Of a stretch of DNA of 64,000 bases, positions 44,386 to 57,170 are shown one piece after another (the first letter of the stretch is position 1; every line of letters begins with the position of its first letter). The notes under the pieces were generated by a model. That model searched no databases, was not told where the DNA came from, and saw only the letters and a program-made list of their open reading frames with translations. The position numbers and the translations under genes were made by a program. The stretch lies in NCBI GenBank assembly GCA_037447655.1, contig JBBHKE010000999.1, forward strand, positions 313,939-377,938, written 5' to 3'. The stretch is from Zygnema cylindricum. Taxonomy: Eukaryota; Streptophyta; Zygnematophyceae; Zygnematales; Zygnemataceae.

Positions 44386-46240
44386 ATGCTCTCTTGCTCC
44401 TTCCACATCGTTGTCACAAATCTGTGACGCGTCGCCACGATTCGCGACTTAATGCGACGAAAATTATGAGGTCAACTTTGCTTCGGGAATCTTTGTTGTC
44501 ATATTCGCGTCGAGCTGGACACGATTGTGGTCAAATTTGTTTCAAGATGTAGTACTGTACTTTGCTCCGTTAGCCAATGTACGAAAAATATTTCGTACAT
44601 CCGAGCCAAAAAAAATGACGATCGGACGGTCAGTTATTGACGAGAAGAAGTCGGCGTGGAATTACTGCGCTTTTGTTGACGCCTGGACACGGAGTCCAGA
44701 CTGAGGTACTATACTTTCAAGCCACGAAGTAGGCGTCAGATTGGCCGACGACACTGCACACTCTATATCATAGTTGTTCAAATCGCGCGATTTTTTCTTT
44801 TTTTCCGATTGAAACGTATAATTCGTGACTTTTGAAAAAACCGTAAAAAAACGTGTACTGTAAACTGAAACTGCGAATTTACGGAACCTGTAAACAAATT
44901 ACTGTAACTGTACATTTTTGTACGGATATGTACGGAATAAAACGGGAAATATGCGTCGTACTTATTGGTACTTTCTGTTCAGTGAACTGAACAGGAATAC
45001 CACGGAAGTTGTACGTTATATAATTGAAAATGTACGGACATTTTCAAAAAGAGACTTTGAACGTCACAATAATTTTGCGGGTTCAGTTTGAAATTTGTAC
45101 GGGCGTCTTCTTCATTTTTTTTTTAAAGAAGACGGCATGGAATATTGAAAACAAACTGGGAGGAAGTCGCTTCCCCATTTCCTACCCTCCTCCCTCCCAA
45201 GCTTTTTACTATCCTCGCCTCCAGACTCCGACAAAAGCAATCATGCCCAGAAATCGAGGAGAGGAGTGGGAGCACGTGAAGGCTGCAGACGGTGGGATTC
45301 TTCTGGCCAACCGATTATGCATCTGTATTTATTATTAGGCCTCGGACAGACGAAATTTCATAAAATTTTAACTTTGTGGCATTCGAACCCGGGTACGTCA
45401 AGTGCGTAGCGTACCCTATAGTGAACGACTGGACTACCAGTTGGTGAAGAAGTTTTGATACCTGCAAGGAGTGTGATAAAAATATATAGAGTTTATTGTT
45501 TTACCGCTCATTTAACGGGAAAAACTTGCAAACTGCGTTACATGTAATAGTTTTTTGTTTTTTTATGTACGGAATAGTACGGAAGGAAATTCATTAACGA
45601 TTTTTTGCGATTTGATCAAAAGGTTCAACGCGTTTGTTACGTATAATTCGTCGCGTACGGTACGTTCGCACTAATCGCCGTGAACATCTATGCTCTATAT
45701 TAATCTTACATAGCATATAGGATATAGCATATATATCATATCTAAAAAGTAGGCGTTTTTATGGTAGGCCTTTGGTCGGCGCCTTTATCGTAAGTTGTGT
45801 TATGGGCTTTTCATGTGATCTTCTAGATCGCTACTTTGATCAGCGACCGTCCGATCGTCCGAATCTGACGGTGTAAATAAAAAAAATTGGTCCGAATGTT
45901 TTAATTGGTCCAATTTTTGGTCCGAATGGTTTAATTGGTCCGAATAGGTCCGAATACAATACGGGTCTTAAGGTCATATTGTATATTTTGCATACAATAG
46001 GCATATTGTATGGGCCTACTTTCACCTACTTTTGAACTATGATATATATAGTTATATACCACGTTCATAGAAATATATCGGCGATAACATTTTATTCGTC
46101 AGTCGTCACACATGTCACGTGATACATCAAGCCTTTGCCCGTTTGCCGCGCTCGATAATCGTTCGTATCACACTATATCAGAGACTAAAAAACATAAATA
46201 TCGCGACTGTGGATTTTCAACAAGCGCCACTATTTCTCAC
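44386..46240. other. Unclassified intergenic stretch
   Basis: No gene recognised. Contains a tRNA-like relic at about 45378-45446 and direct repeats of TTGGTCCGAAT at 45888-45955. An open frame at 45024-45338 has no coding character that I can support. Confidence 0.4.
45378..45446 (-). other. tRNA-like relic
   Basis: On the minus strand: ACCAACTGGTAGTCCAGTCG, a middle region, then CCCGGGTTCGAATGCCAC. GGGTTCGAAT fits the start of a B-box with one extra base after it, and CTGGTAGTCCAGT resembles a D-arm. Neither arm closes a full cloverleaf. Possibly the head of a SINE or a tRNA pseudogene. Confidence 0.35.
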
Positions 46241-46244
46241 AGCC

Positions 46245-46318
46245 GCCAGGTTTATCTGTAGCCAGGTTTATCTGTAGCCAGGTTTATCTGTAGCCAGGTT
46301 TATCTGTAGCCAGGTTTT
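46245..46318. repeat. 16-bp minisatellite
   Basis: Unit GCCAGGTTTATCTGTA in four full copies plus a partial fifth, almost identical, which indicates recent expansion. Confidence 0.95.
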
Positions 46319-46425
46319 CCGTGGAAATGAAATATCAAATATGACATCCCGTGGATTTTTTCGGAAAATATTTCGTCCACGTCATAGGCGTCATAGACTC
46401 ATAGGCCATTTATGTTGATGCAGTA

Positions 46426-46985
46426 CACCGCCAATCGCTATTAGCGTTGTGTACGCTAATTCCGTCCCGCTTTTTTTTTTTTTTATTCTCCATTAGCGTA
46501 GTTCATTCTATTTTTTTCTTTACTCTATTTAGGGTTAAATTTTTAGTACCTTACAAAATGGAAGTACGCCATCAGTTAATTAGTGCGGTGTACGGACAGT
46601 GTCAGACCGTACAATATTGTACCTTTTTAAGTGAAAAAGTATAATTAATGAGTTTTAGTAGCCGCGGACGCATGAGAATGTGCGCTCTGAAAAGGGGGTC
46701 TAATCGGGTTGTCAAATATCACGTTCGCACATATTCGTCCTGCAACCACGTTTCGACTGTGTGAACGTACGATTTGTGTACGATTTGTAAGATTTTGTAC
46801 GAATACCTATATTAGTGTAAGCATGTTTGCGACCGACATTTTTTTTTTTCAAAGATCCAAATTAGAATTATTAAACAATTAGAATGTATGTTTTTTTTCA
46901 AAATTTCCAAATTCTTAATTACGTAAACCACGGTAATTTTTCATGTACGCTAAAGAAACTTCTACGCTAATAGCGATTGGCGGTG
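46426..46985. mobile_element. TA-target MITE 'A4'
   Basis: 560 bp, ends CACCGCCAATCGCTATTAGCG and CGCTAATAGCGATTGGCGGTG (perfect), TA on each side. Inverted sister of A1 across most of its length. Confidence 0.92.
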
Positions 46986-46989
46986 TACT

Positions 46990-47660
46990 TGAATGAGTTG
47001 AATCCTTTGAACTTCACTTCGCACGAAAAGCGTGACTCATATTTTACTCTTACCAGTCAGAAGTACGAGTAAAAACTTGTATCGTATGCTCGTATGTTTG
47101 ATCACAGAAGCTAAGGTGGCGGGAGCTATTTTCGCCTTAAATTCGTCTATATCTCCGCCTTATACCTTTTGTACTGTGACGTATGATCACGTACGAAATT
47201 TTCCTATAGCCTACATAAAGCTGAAGTAGAAAACGAATTTAAGGCGAAAATACACTACAGTAATACAGTATGTACTGTAGCTTCGGCCTTTAAAGCGGTC
47301 GGATTTTTTTGCACAAATTGCGATCGCATTTTATTCCTTCGTTGGGCTACTGTACTGTTTGTCAGCCCGCCTCGCATCAAGCAATGCCGTACGCTTCAAA
47401 AGCTGGACCCAGTCCAAAGTTCCAGACTGCAAAAGTCCAAACTATGAAACTACGCAAGCGTCAATATGCCAAATGTACGGAAAGTATTTTTGTCACATGT
47501 AAGATGATTTGCCTGTATGTACGGTTCTACGTTTCCTCGAAAGCCAACAGATGGCCTATAGTGCGTTTCAGCTATCTGCCTCCGAAGTAAACGATCAGAA
47601 CTGGTACCTTACCGTACTGTACCATCGTTTGAAAGCCACAAGAACGTTTGGCAAGTTGCG
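46990..47660. other. Intergenic, nothing recognised
   Basis: Mixed sequence between A4 and C4. A short inverted duplication of TTTTCGCCTTAAATTCGT occurs near 47126-47143 and 47232-47249. Otherwise nothing. Confidence 0.45.
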
Positions 47661-47667
47661 TATTTTA

Positions 47668-48414
47668 GGGTAACCTTCCATCAGGCGTTCCCAGTAATCG
47701 TACGAACACGTTTACTGGCAGTAATATTTGTGACACCCTTCCATCAGGTTGTGCCAGTGAATGAGGTGTTAGATTGCGATTGGTACCACGTAAGATCCTG
47801 TTGAGCATCATCATTTCCAAAAGGACAAAATCGCAGCTGTATATGTGTACGGGGAGACGCCGATTAAAATATCTAGTAGCGTCACGCTAATGTACACTCT
47901 GACTTACGGTTGTTGTCGTACCAACGGCCACGAAAACCGTTGCAAAATTAAAGTTTGTACAAATGTCCAAGAATGTACCATTTGTACGTGAATGTATTAT
48001 CGCTGTATCGCACATTTATGAAGGAGGCGTCACAGGATGTCTTACAACCAAGTTTTTTTTGTCGTCGAGCAGGGTGGCTTTGATGTCAGAAAGTACAAGC
48101 CATTTGCCACATGTAACTTTATAACTTCACGTCCGTCGTGGATCGACTCCGACTTTACAAGTGGACCAATACACGCGTCCAGTAAGCGCTAAGTGTCCTA
48201 CTGAGGACAGTCGACTAGCCAGACACTGGAAACAAGGGGCTTTTGCGTCGAAAATTGAAAATCGGACGGTGGTAGTTTTCGCCAAGAAGTCTGAAGAATC
48301 TCAACTAATTTTTAGTAAACATATTTTATTAAAAAAAAAAAACCGTACGGATTAGTACGGCAAGGTACTTTCTCCAGTAAACAACTCCACTTTTTGCCTG
48401 ATGGAAGGTTACCC
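47668..48414 (+). mobile_element. Harbinger-like non-autonomous element 'C4' upstream of the kinase gene
   Basis: Perfect ends GGGTAACCTTCCATCAG and CTGATGGAAGGTTACCC, left flank TTA, right flank TTT (one mismatch). The left terminal motif is doubled (CCCTTCCATCAGG again at about 47737). 747 bp. It ends about 420 bp before the kinase start codon, so it lies in that gene's presumed promoter. Confidence 0.8.
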
Positions 48415-48540
48415 TTTTTGCTCTCTTTCACATTTTCCAAACTACCCGTTCATTTGTCGCTACAGTAGCCCCCATCGCGACGTGACACACCTCCAAACCC
48501 ACTCTCCCTGCCTGACACACACACGACGACTCCAATTATT

Positions 48541-48568
48541 ACAGTACAGTACTGTACTGTACAGTACA
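48541..48568. repeat. GTACAGTAC palindrome
   Basis: ACAGTACAGTACTGTACTGT is self-complementary and extends into a further ACAGTACAG. Lies in the presumed 5' region of the kinase gene. Confidence 0.85.
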
Positions 48569-48835
48569 GATTATTTCAATATTCTCTCGGTCTTCCTCTC
48601 GCTCGTCTCTACCTCTCTCTACCTCTCTCTTCCTATTCCCCTCTCCTCTCCTCTCTCTACACTATCTGCCACTCTCTTCCTACTCCTCCCCCCACGATGT
48701 TTTTATTTCACAACCACACCTTTTCCCTTCTTCACTCCTAGTTGCCTCTCTTGTCTCTCCTCATTCCCTTCTCTCCCTCTCTCTTCTTCCCTCCAACTCT
48801 CTCTGTTCATTCCCTCTCTCCCCCCTCCTTTCCCC

Positions 48836-50450
48836 ATGGGCCACCCCCAGGCCCTCCACATCGGAGTGGCCGTACGGTCGGACGAGTCCAGCCGAGCCGC
48901 CCTCCAATGGGCTCTCTCGGAATTCGCCATTCCCGAGGCTCTCCCGCACCTGCTTGTGACACTTATTCACGTTGTCTCGGACGTGCCAAACGAATGTAAG
49001 CGCAACCCCTGCTGGAAGGACACGTGGCAGGAATGGACAAGTACACCTTGAATCGTTTTTAGTGTCGAAAACACTACAGTAGTTCTGTGCCGGTTTGTTT
49101 TTTGCCCTCTGACCACAAAATAGTGTTACAAAAAAACTAAGTTTATTTTTTTTTAACGCTAATTCTAAACGGTTCAGAATCAGAAACATTACTTCGAAAT
49201 TAATTAGAATTAATAACACTGATATAAACTCCACGGTAATAATGTCTTTATTCCAATAGTGTTTCACGCTGTACTTCTCTTAATACACCTGCACTGCTTC
49301 AGGAGCTGAGCCAGAATCACTGCTAAAATAGGTTACAGAGGAACTGAAACAGAATCGTTGCTGCAAGGACACGTGGCAGGAATGGAAAAGTATTGCCCTT
49401 AATACACGTGGCAGGACTTGAAAGACAACCTTTTTTCATAGTACACATGGCAGGGGGCTCAAACCGGAGTATCACTGCAAGACTCATGCCAGGATAAAAA
49501 TTATTTTTTTTAGTCCACGTGGCAGATACTGTGACACAGTGATTGCTATAGGACACCTAGCTGGACCTGGAATTAGGCAGATGTTGTCATTAGTTTCAAG
49601 GGATTGGTTTTTAGGTTTCGGTTGGGAGTTCTGGTTTGGATTTGACCAGTTTATTCAATTTTACTGATTTTGAATGGATCAGTTTTGCGCCATTTTTGTT
49701 TTATTACGTTTTTTGTTTTATTTTTGTTTTGTTTTATTCCTTTCTGATGTTTCTGAAAATCATATGTTTGTCTTCATATTCGGTCTAAAAACTGTCTCCA
49801 TGCAGTTGACTATCGTCTCAAAAATATACTCTTTTAGTGTGTATGAAGAAAATATTGGAACTTTGTCACCTGCAACCTTTTTCTGTGTATTGTTAGAGGA
49901 ATGGGAGAGGGGCCTTGGGAGAGGGAGGGAGGGGGAGAGGCAGTTTTTTCGCCTTTTTAAAGCACATTAGGTAAATGACATGGCAGAGGAAGAGGGGGGA
50001 GCAAGAGAGGAGAGCGAGTGGGAGAGGGAAGGGAGAGGAGAGGCACCCCATCACCGTTTTTAAGCACCCTAAGTCAATAACACAACAAATGATAAGTCTG
50101 GGATTTTATTTTCTCTTATTCTAGTGTGGATTCATAAATTTCAAAACTTGTTATCGGTGTAGTCCACTTACTAATCATTTGCCAAGGACAAATTCATTTT
50201 GCAGCCTTACAATTTTTTTATATATTTTTTTATTTTTTTTCATTGCTGTCAACAATAATATATGTCCAATTATAAAAAAATTATGTGTCCGAAAGTTTGT
50301 TCACACTACACTGGCCTTCATATTATTGTTAGTCATTTTTCAGACAGTCAAAAGTACTTTTTTCTCAGTACGATTTTATTGTGATATCACGATCGAAAGG
50401 AAAGACCGTCATCTTTTTCAATTGCTTGCTTCAAAAAGAAAATCAAACGG

Positions 50451-50505
<55 letters not shown>

Positions 50506-52204
50506 TCTGCCGTTGTAATTTGCCATTTGACAATGTGTAAAATAGAATCGATAATTTTCTGTAAGATGTCACCTAATTTAATGTGGCCTTGCATTTCTAC
50601 AAAATCTGAACCACAAAAAATGCACACAAATCAGTATGGAACACATAAAGTTAAACGCCTTGAACTGTCCGAAAAATGTTTGACATTAGTAGCGATGGGC
50701 AATGTAATCTCTGTAAAGAACAATTGAGATACGGAGGTTGTAATAATTTGATACCTTTCTGTTTGAGCATGGCAATTGATGAGCCTTTACTTTAAGCTTT
50801 TGAGTTTTTGAATGTATGTATGTTTTCTAAGAACATGACAAATGTAGGGAAAAGTTTCTGAAATAAAAAAAGTGACCAGAAGAAATTGGAATGCAGAAGT
50901 GGAAATATAAAGGTAAGTGAAAACAGGAAGTAAGCAGTTTATTTTGTGTAGAAGATGGTCTTTTGTGGTCTTTTGGGAACTTTCTAATGTTTGATATTTT
51001 TTTGTGTACAAAAATGTTAAAGATGTGTGTTCTTTTGTTTATATTTTTCTCTTTCCTCCCCTTTTACTTTTCTAGAGCTATTTCATATTTCCTTTCCCTT
51101 GTATTCCTCCTCCTCTCCTCCTCCTGTTCCTGTCATTTTCACTTCTCAAAACTGCTTCCCATTTTCAACTTTCTTTCAGCCATCGCACTTGAAGCTTACT
51201 GCATTCTTTCCCTCCTCCTGATTTTTTTTTTCCCCTGCGGTCAGATGGCAAAATGATTCGAGTGAGTGAAGCCGAACCTCAGGCAGTTGCCGAACACGTG
51301 AGCGAAAATGTTTTGCCATTTTTGTCTGACTTGCAGGACCTCTGCGACGAGGCTGAGGTATTTTTAAAAACCTTTTATTTTTACCTTTCATTACTGTTTG
51401 TTTTTTGTCAGTATTACGGGATTGTCAATATTGCTCTAATATGATTTTGAACTTTTCCTTTTTTCGAATGGTCCACTTCTGGCCCTTTCTCTCCCTCGCC
51501 CTTTTGTTTTTCTCTTACCTCCTTGGAGGTGTCCACGCCATCTCGTTCTTTCAATCTCTGCCCCTTTCTCTTATCTCCTGCTCCTCCAGCATGTCTTTAA
51601 TGGTGAAATATACGTTACTGTGAGTTTCTAAACTGAAGATGAAGGAAAGAAATTGAAAGACGATGAGAGAATATGCAGTTGGGAAGGGAAAGGAGAGTGA
51701 TACAAAAGGGACTACATGTGATAAGCACATATAGGATAGGTAGGACAGGTAGGAGAGAGAGGAGGGGAGAGCAAAGTGGAGAAATAGCGGAGGAGAGCAA
51801 CGCCAGGGAGGGGCTCTAGGAGAAAGATAGAGTACGAGAGAAGAACCAGTAAAGGATAGCGACACAGAGAACGCAGACGATTTAGGAGAGGGAAGGGAAA
51901 GGATAGAAGACGAGCAAGATGGGAAGGAGTAGACGTGGGGAGGAGACTAGAGAAATAGAGTCCGACCACAAGAGAAACCTGGGAATTTCATGGTCGATCC
52001 TGTTAACTGGAAAAGGATATTGATCTTTTAGCTTTCTTCTCAAGCTTCCTTTCCTCTTTTGTCTCTGTTCCTTGTGGTTGCCCTAGGTGGCTTCGTCGAT
52101 CGAGGTTCTGAAAAATGACCTCCGACCGGAAGCCATAATGGAGGCAGCGGCCAACCTCAATGTTGGGGTACTTGTGCTCGGAGGATCTCCTCTTACCACC
52201 ACGT

Positions 52205-52251
<47 letters not shown>

Positions 52252-55200
52252 ACTCTTTCTTTGTTCCTTTTTGGGTTGTTAAGTGCCTTCCTACACTATG
52301 TTCTTTATTTTATGTCTCCTGCTCCCTCGCCGTCCTTTCCCTTCTCTCTCCATCTAATCTGTGCCCTTTTTCTGGTCAATAAATGAACTTTTTTCACTGT
52401 ATATGCTTTATTTATTATCCTTCCTATCTCAACTTGATCCCTCTTCCTCTCCCTTTGATTTATGCATTTTTTTGGCTAGTAAATTTTCGTTTCTCCATTT
52501 CAGTGTGCCATCACTGTAATCTCTTCTTAATATCCCTCTCTTTTTCCCTCTCCATCTACCTCTCCAACTAACTCTCTCTTCCTCTTCTGCCTCTCCCTCC
52601 TCCATTCCTCCCTCTTCTACCTGACGGCATCATGGAGAGTGAAGAGGGAAATAAAATTGGTGGTCGGAATGGGAAAATCATGGTTATTTAGAATGCCATT
52701 TTCTTATGAATGCCGGAAAGATTTAGATGAGAACACAAAGTAGATTGGTGTGTAAAGATAACCATTTGCATAGACAGATTGAACACCTTTGACCGGACAT
52801 AGAAGCATGAACTGTACAAGTATTCTAACTGTAAACTGTGTAAACATGGAACACAGTTAAACGGTTCACTTGGAGCACAGTCAAAAGTACAAAACTTGAA
52901 ACTCTGTTTAGCTGCCTAAGCATAAACTCTTTTAAATGGTCAAAACACAGAATAATCCATTAAACAATTAAGCCTAGAAACTCTGTTAAACTGTCAAAAT
53001 ACAGCATTGTGCTAAGCTGTCAAAACCCCGAAGTCTTGTTAAATTGTCAAAATGAGGAACTCTATCAAATCGAACTGTTGAAACACGATACACAAAGACA
53101 TGGATCTCTACAGGTACTACACATTTCAGACTTATAGCCGGTGAAGGCTAAGCACGTAATATCCTGAATTATTGGAGGTTGAATACTACACACTTAATAA
53201 GTAGTGGTAGAAGGGGGGAAGGAGAAGAAGAGAAAGAGAGGAGAGGGAAGGGGAAAGTGGGAAGAGAGAAGAGGGAAGAGGGAAAAGGGAGAGGGAGACA
53301 CTGAAAACTGCAAATAAAACAGTCCACACTGAAAATTGAACATGGAACACCAAATATGGACAGCCTGAAACGTAACATGCTGACTGGTAAACGCTGAACT
53401 GTTTGGTACTGACAACTGAACTTTGAATTAGAACACCGCATGAACAGCTATACTGCCTATCGTTATTAGAGTTAATAACACTAATTCATTCGCGACTTTT
53501 TTTGTCATAAAATAGTGTTAACAACACTATATGAGGGAGTGGACTACTATCTGTCTCCCTGCACTAAATTAGTATCATATATTCTAATTCTAATTTCACA
53601 TTAATACTTAGAGATCCTTAATGCTAATAAGGATGAGCAGTTTAGTTGAGAATCGAACACTTGCAATCACTACATTTTGGAACCTCCGTGAATATGGGAC
53701 CCAAATAGAACTGTCAAAGCATAATGGAATATTAAGCCTATTCGGACTATGGTGAAATATGGGATGTTGACCGAGATTTGTACCTCTTTGGTACAAAATT
53801 GGTACTTGTTTGTGCCATTTTATACCAAAAGGTGCAAATTTCGATCAATATCCCGAGATTTCACTGCAGTCAGGATAGGCTTGATGACAAATTTGAAAGC
53901 AGGAGATTCTTTTGGCCTAACTTGAGTTTAACATAAACGTTTTTAACTGGGTCTAATTCGATTCAATCTAATTCAACATAATTGATCTAATTTATTTATG
54001 TGTTTGTGTTTCTTTGTTTGCAGTTGGGGCACAATTGCATATTGTACAGCTCCTGGAAAACAACCTCTGGGCTGTATAGCAATTTCTGTTGTGGACGGAA
54101 AAAAGCATAAGGAGGTTTCCAGTACAGGGGAACTTCTCTCCAGTAGAAGTTTCTCTCCCTCTTCTGTTCTAGGAGTAATAGAGAGTGAGGCAGAAGGAGG
54201 AGGAAGTTCCTCCTCCTTCAGTAGTACAAATGGGAGTTCACAAATGCTAGGAGTTCACAATGGGCCTTCCTCTTTGGTTCCTGCGCCGGTTTCAAGAAGA
54301 GAGAGATGGAGAAATCGGAATGTGGGGAAGGAGAATGAGGGAGAAGTAGGAGAAGTGGTAGGTCCATTGAATGTTGATGTGGGTCTCGGTTATGCGGTGG
54401 AAAGTGGGAGAGAAGATGGGGAAGATGGAGGAGGGGAGGAGGAGGAGGAGGAGAGAGGTACATTGGTTCTTATTCTGGTTCACCGACAAGTTTTCCTGCA
54501 GTAGTTTCTCCTAACTCTTCCGGTGCTTTTGGGGAGCTTCCCAGATTTTCACCGAGAAGAATATCTTCTCCTCTTCCTACTATTGAAAGCCCCCCCTCTC
54601 TTACTCCTCAAGAATCCCCTCGGGCTTCTGAATCGCCAGAAGAAAAGCAATATTTTGACGAGGAGAGAGAGGAGAAGGAAGCGGACGGAAAGGGAGGAGA
54701 GGAGGAAATTTTGGGGGGCAAGGGAGAGTTAGGGACAGAGGAAGGTAAGAATGAACCGTGGGAAGGAAAAAAAGGAGGTGAGGTGAACATATTGGAGGAG
54801 ATAAAAATGGGAGAAGGAGAGGGAGGGGGAGAGGATGGAGGTCAGGTGAATTTGAAGGGCGAGGGAAACAATGGAGAGGAAGAGGTAGGGGAAAGAGGTC
54901 AGGGTCAGGGTATTCTATTGAGAGCGGTAGAAAAGGAAGAGGGAGAAGGAGAGGAAGGAAGTCAGGTAAAGGGAGAGGGAGAAGGAGGAGGTCAGTTAAA
55001 TGTATTTGGGAAGGTTCAAAAGGAAGAGGTAGAGGGAGAAGTAGAGAGCATGGGTCTTCAGAAGGAAAGAGAGGATGAGAGAGTTGTAGTGGCCTCAGAA
55101 GACGATGTGGGAGAGGTAGAGAAGAAGGAAGAACCTCTCCCTACTATTCCTGTGGCTGTTGAACACCGGGCAGCTTTGTCAGAAACCACAGAAAGAGAAG

Positions 55201-57124
55201 GAGAAGGAGAGGAGAAAGAGTCGGTTGTGGAGATCAGAACAGTGGACAAAAAGAAAGCTGAGGGAGTAGTGGCAGAAGGTAAGGAGGAGGAGGAGGTTTC
55301 CCAGGAAGAGATGGTGGATGGAGTGGTAGTGGAAGGGTCGGTTAAGCCAGTTTTTTCTCCATCAGTGGAGGCATGTATAGCAGAGGAGAGGGTTGTACAG
55401 GAGGAGGAGACAAATTCAGAGGCAGTGGTTGAAGAAGGAAATGCTGAGAAAGAAATATCTGTAACTCAAAAAAGTGTGGAAGAAGAAAAGGACAAGGAGA
55501 AAAAAGATGAGGGAGAGACGAAAGAGGAAAATTTTGTGACTGACGTTGCGGATGTATCAGCGGCTTCTGCATCAGGAGGAGATGGGAAGGAGGAGGAGGA
55601 GACTCTCGAAAGAAAATATGGAGTGGTAGTTATAGAGGAGAGATTGAGAGGAGGAGATGGGCAGGACGAGGAGGGGGGCAAAGCTATGAGAGAGATTCTA
55701 CAGGATAGTACAGGGATGGCTTCAGAGAGGAGAGAACAAAGCGACGGAGCGGGAGGAGAGAGAGGAGTGAACAGCGAGGTTTTGGTGTTAGAAACAGAAT
55801 CTGCACCTTTTAGAAGTCCCAGAGAGGGACAGGGAGAAGGAGAAAGAGAAGGAGAACAAATACAAGCACAAATAGAAGGAGAACAAGCAAGAGGAGAAGG
55901 AGAAGGAGAATTAGAACAAGTACACGTACAAATACAAGGAGAACAAGCAGGAGGAGAGGGGGAAGGAGAAGGGGAACAAGTACAAGTACAAGAAGAACAA
56001 GCAGGCGGAGACACAAAAACGGAAGAATCAGAACACAAAGTTTCCGGAGTAAACGTAATTGATTTATCCGCAGAAGATGAAGATCTAGTACCAGTTATTG
56101 GGGAAGACGGATTAACCCCTTTACAACGGGCCAGGTTGGCATATAGAGCTGGAAATTTACAGTCTATGACTTCCGGTTCTTCTACCCAGTCTTATTCTGA
56201 GGAGGGTTCTGGAGACCAGACAGGAGGGAAAGTAGAATTTGCCCTCCCTCCTCCAAGTATTACTAGAGCTGCGAAAATGTCTGGAAAACTTGCGTCAAAA
56301 GCGAATTTACCAACATCGATGGGAGGAAGGGTAAGCAAGAAAAGTTTCCTCTTTTTCTTTTCTTTGTTTTGTAATTTTACGCTGTGTTTTGGTGTGAGAA
56401 AGGAGAGCTGAGGAAAAAATGAGTGGATGGATGTTTTTGGTGTTGTTTACAAGCTGAGATTTTTTTTTTGGTGAATTATGGTGGAATTTAGTTATAATAT
56501 GTTATAACTTTAAAATGTAAAAACAAATCAGATATTTTAAATCTCCGTCATAACCCAATCTTGTATTGAAAATGGGATGTGGGTTTCTTCAAAATTTCTT
56601 CCCATTTTTTAGGGCAAAATGGACCGAAAAGCAAAAGAAGAAGCGGAAATCGCTGTTGGGAGAGCAATCCGAGAAAGTATGGGCCAATCCAATGTACCCC
56701 TTATTGTGCCACGTGTCAAAACCGATTTTAAGATTTATGCAATGAAAGAATTACATGTTGCTATGGATCATTTTTGGCCCAATCATATTTTAGGAGAAGG
56801 AAGTTATGGGATCGTTTATAGAGGAATGTTAGATGGTGTGGATGTTGCGATTAAACAATTGAAAAATCCGGAACATAATGCAGCCATGGAGGAGATTGAA
56901 AGAGAACTTGAAGTACAAAAAAGATGTGAACACTCAAATCTAGTGAGGCTTTTAGGGTATTCTATTGAGGATCGAAGTTTGGTTTACGAGTATCTTTGTA
57001 ACGGTTCTTTGGAGGACCGACTTCTTTGTATGGGAGGATCTCCACCGTTGCTTTGGCCTGATCGATGTCGAATAGCAATGGAGGTAAGTTTGTTGGTTTT
57101 CTTTTATAATCCCTCTCTCTCTCT

Positions 57125-57170
<46 letters not shown>

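Noticed and set aside
54711-56411. Separate gene starting at 54711
   Set aside because: It is the continuation of kinase exon 4 after the frame change. The frame is open well upstream and the exon ends at a donor (56330) that joins in phase to the kinase domain.
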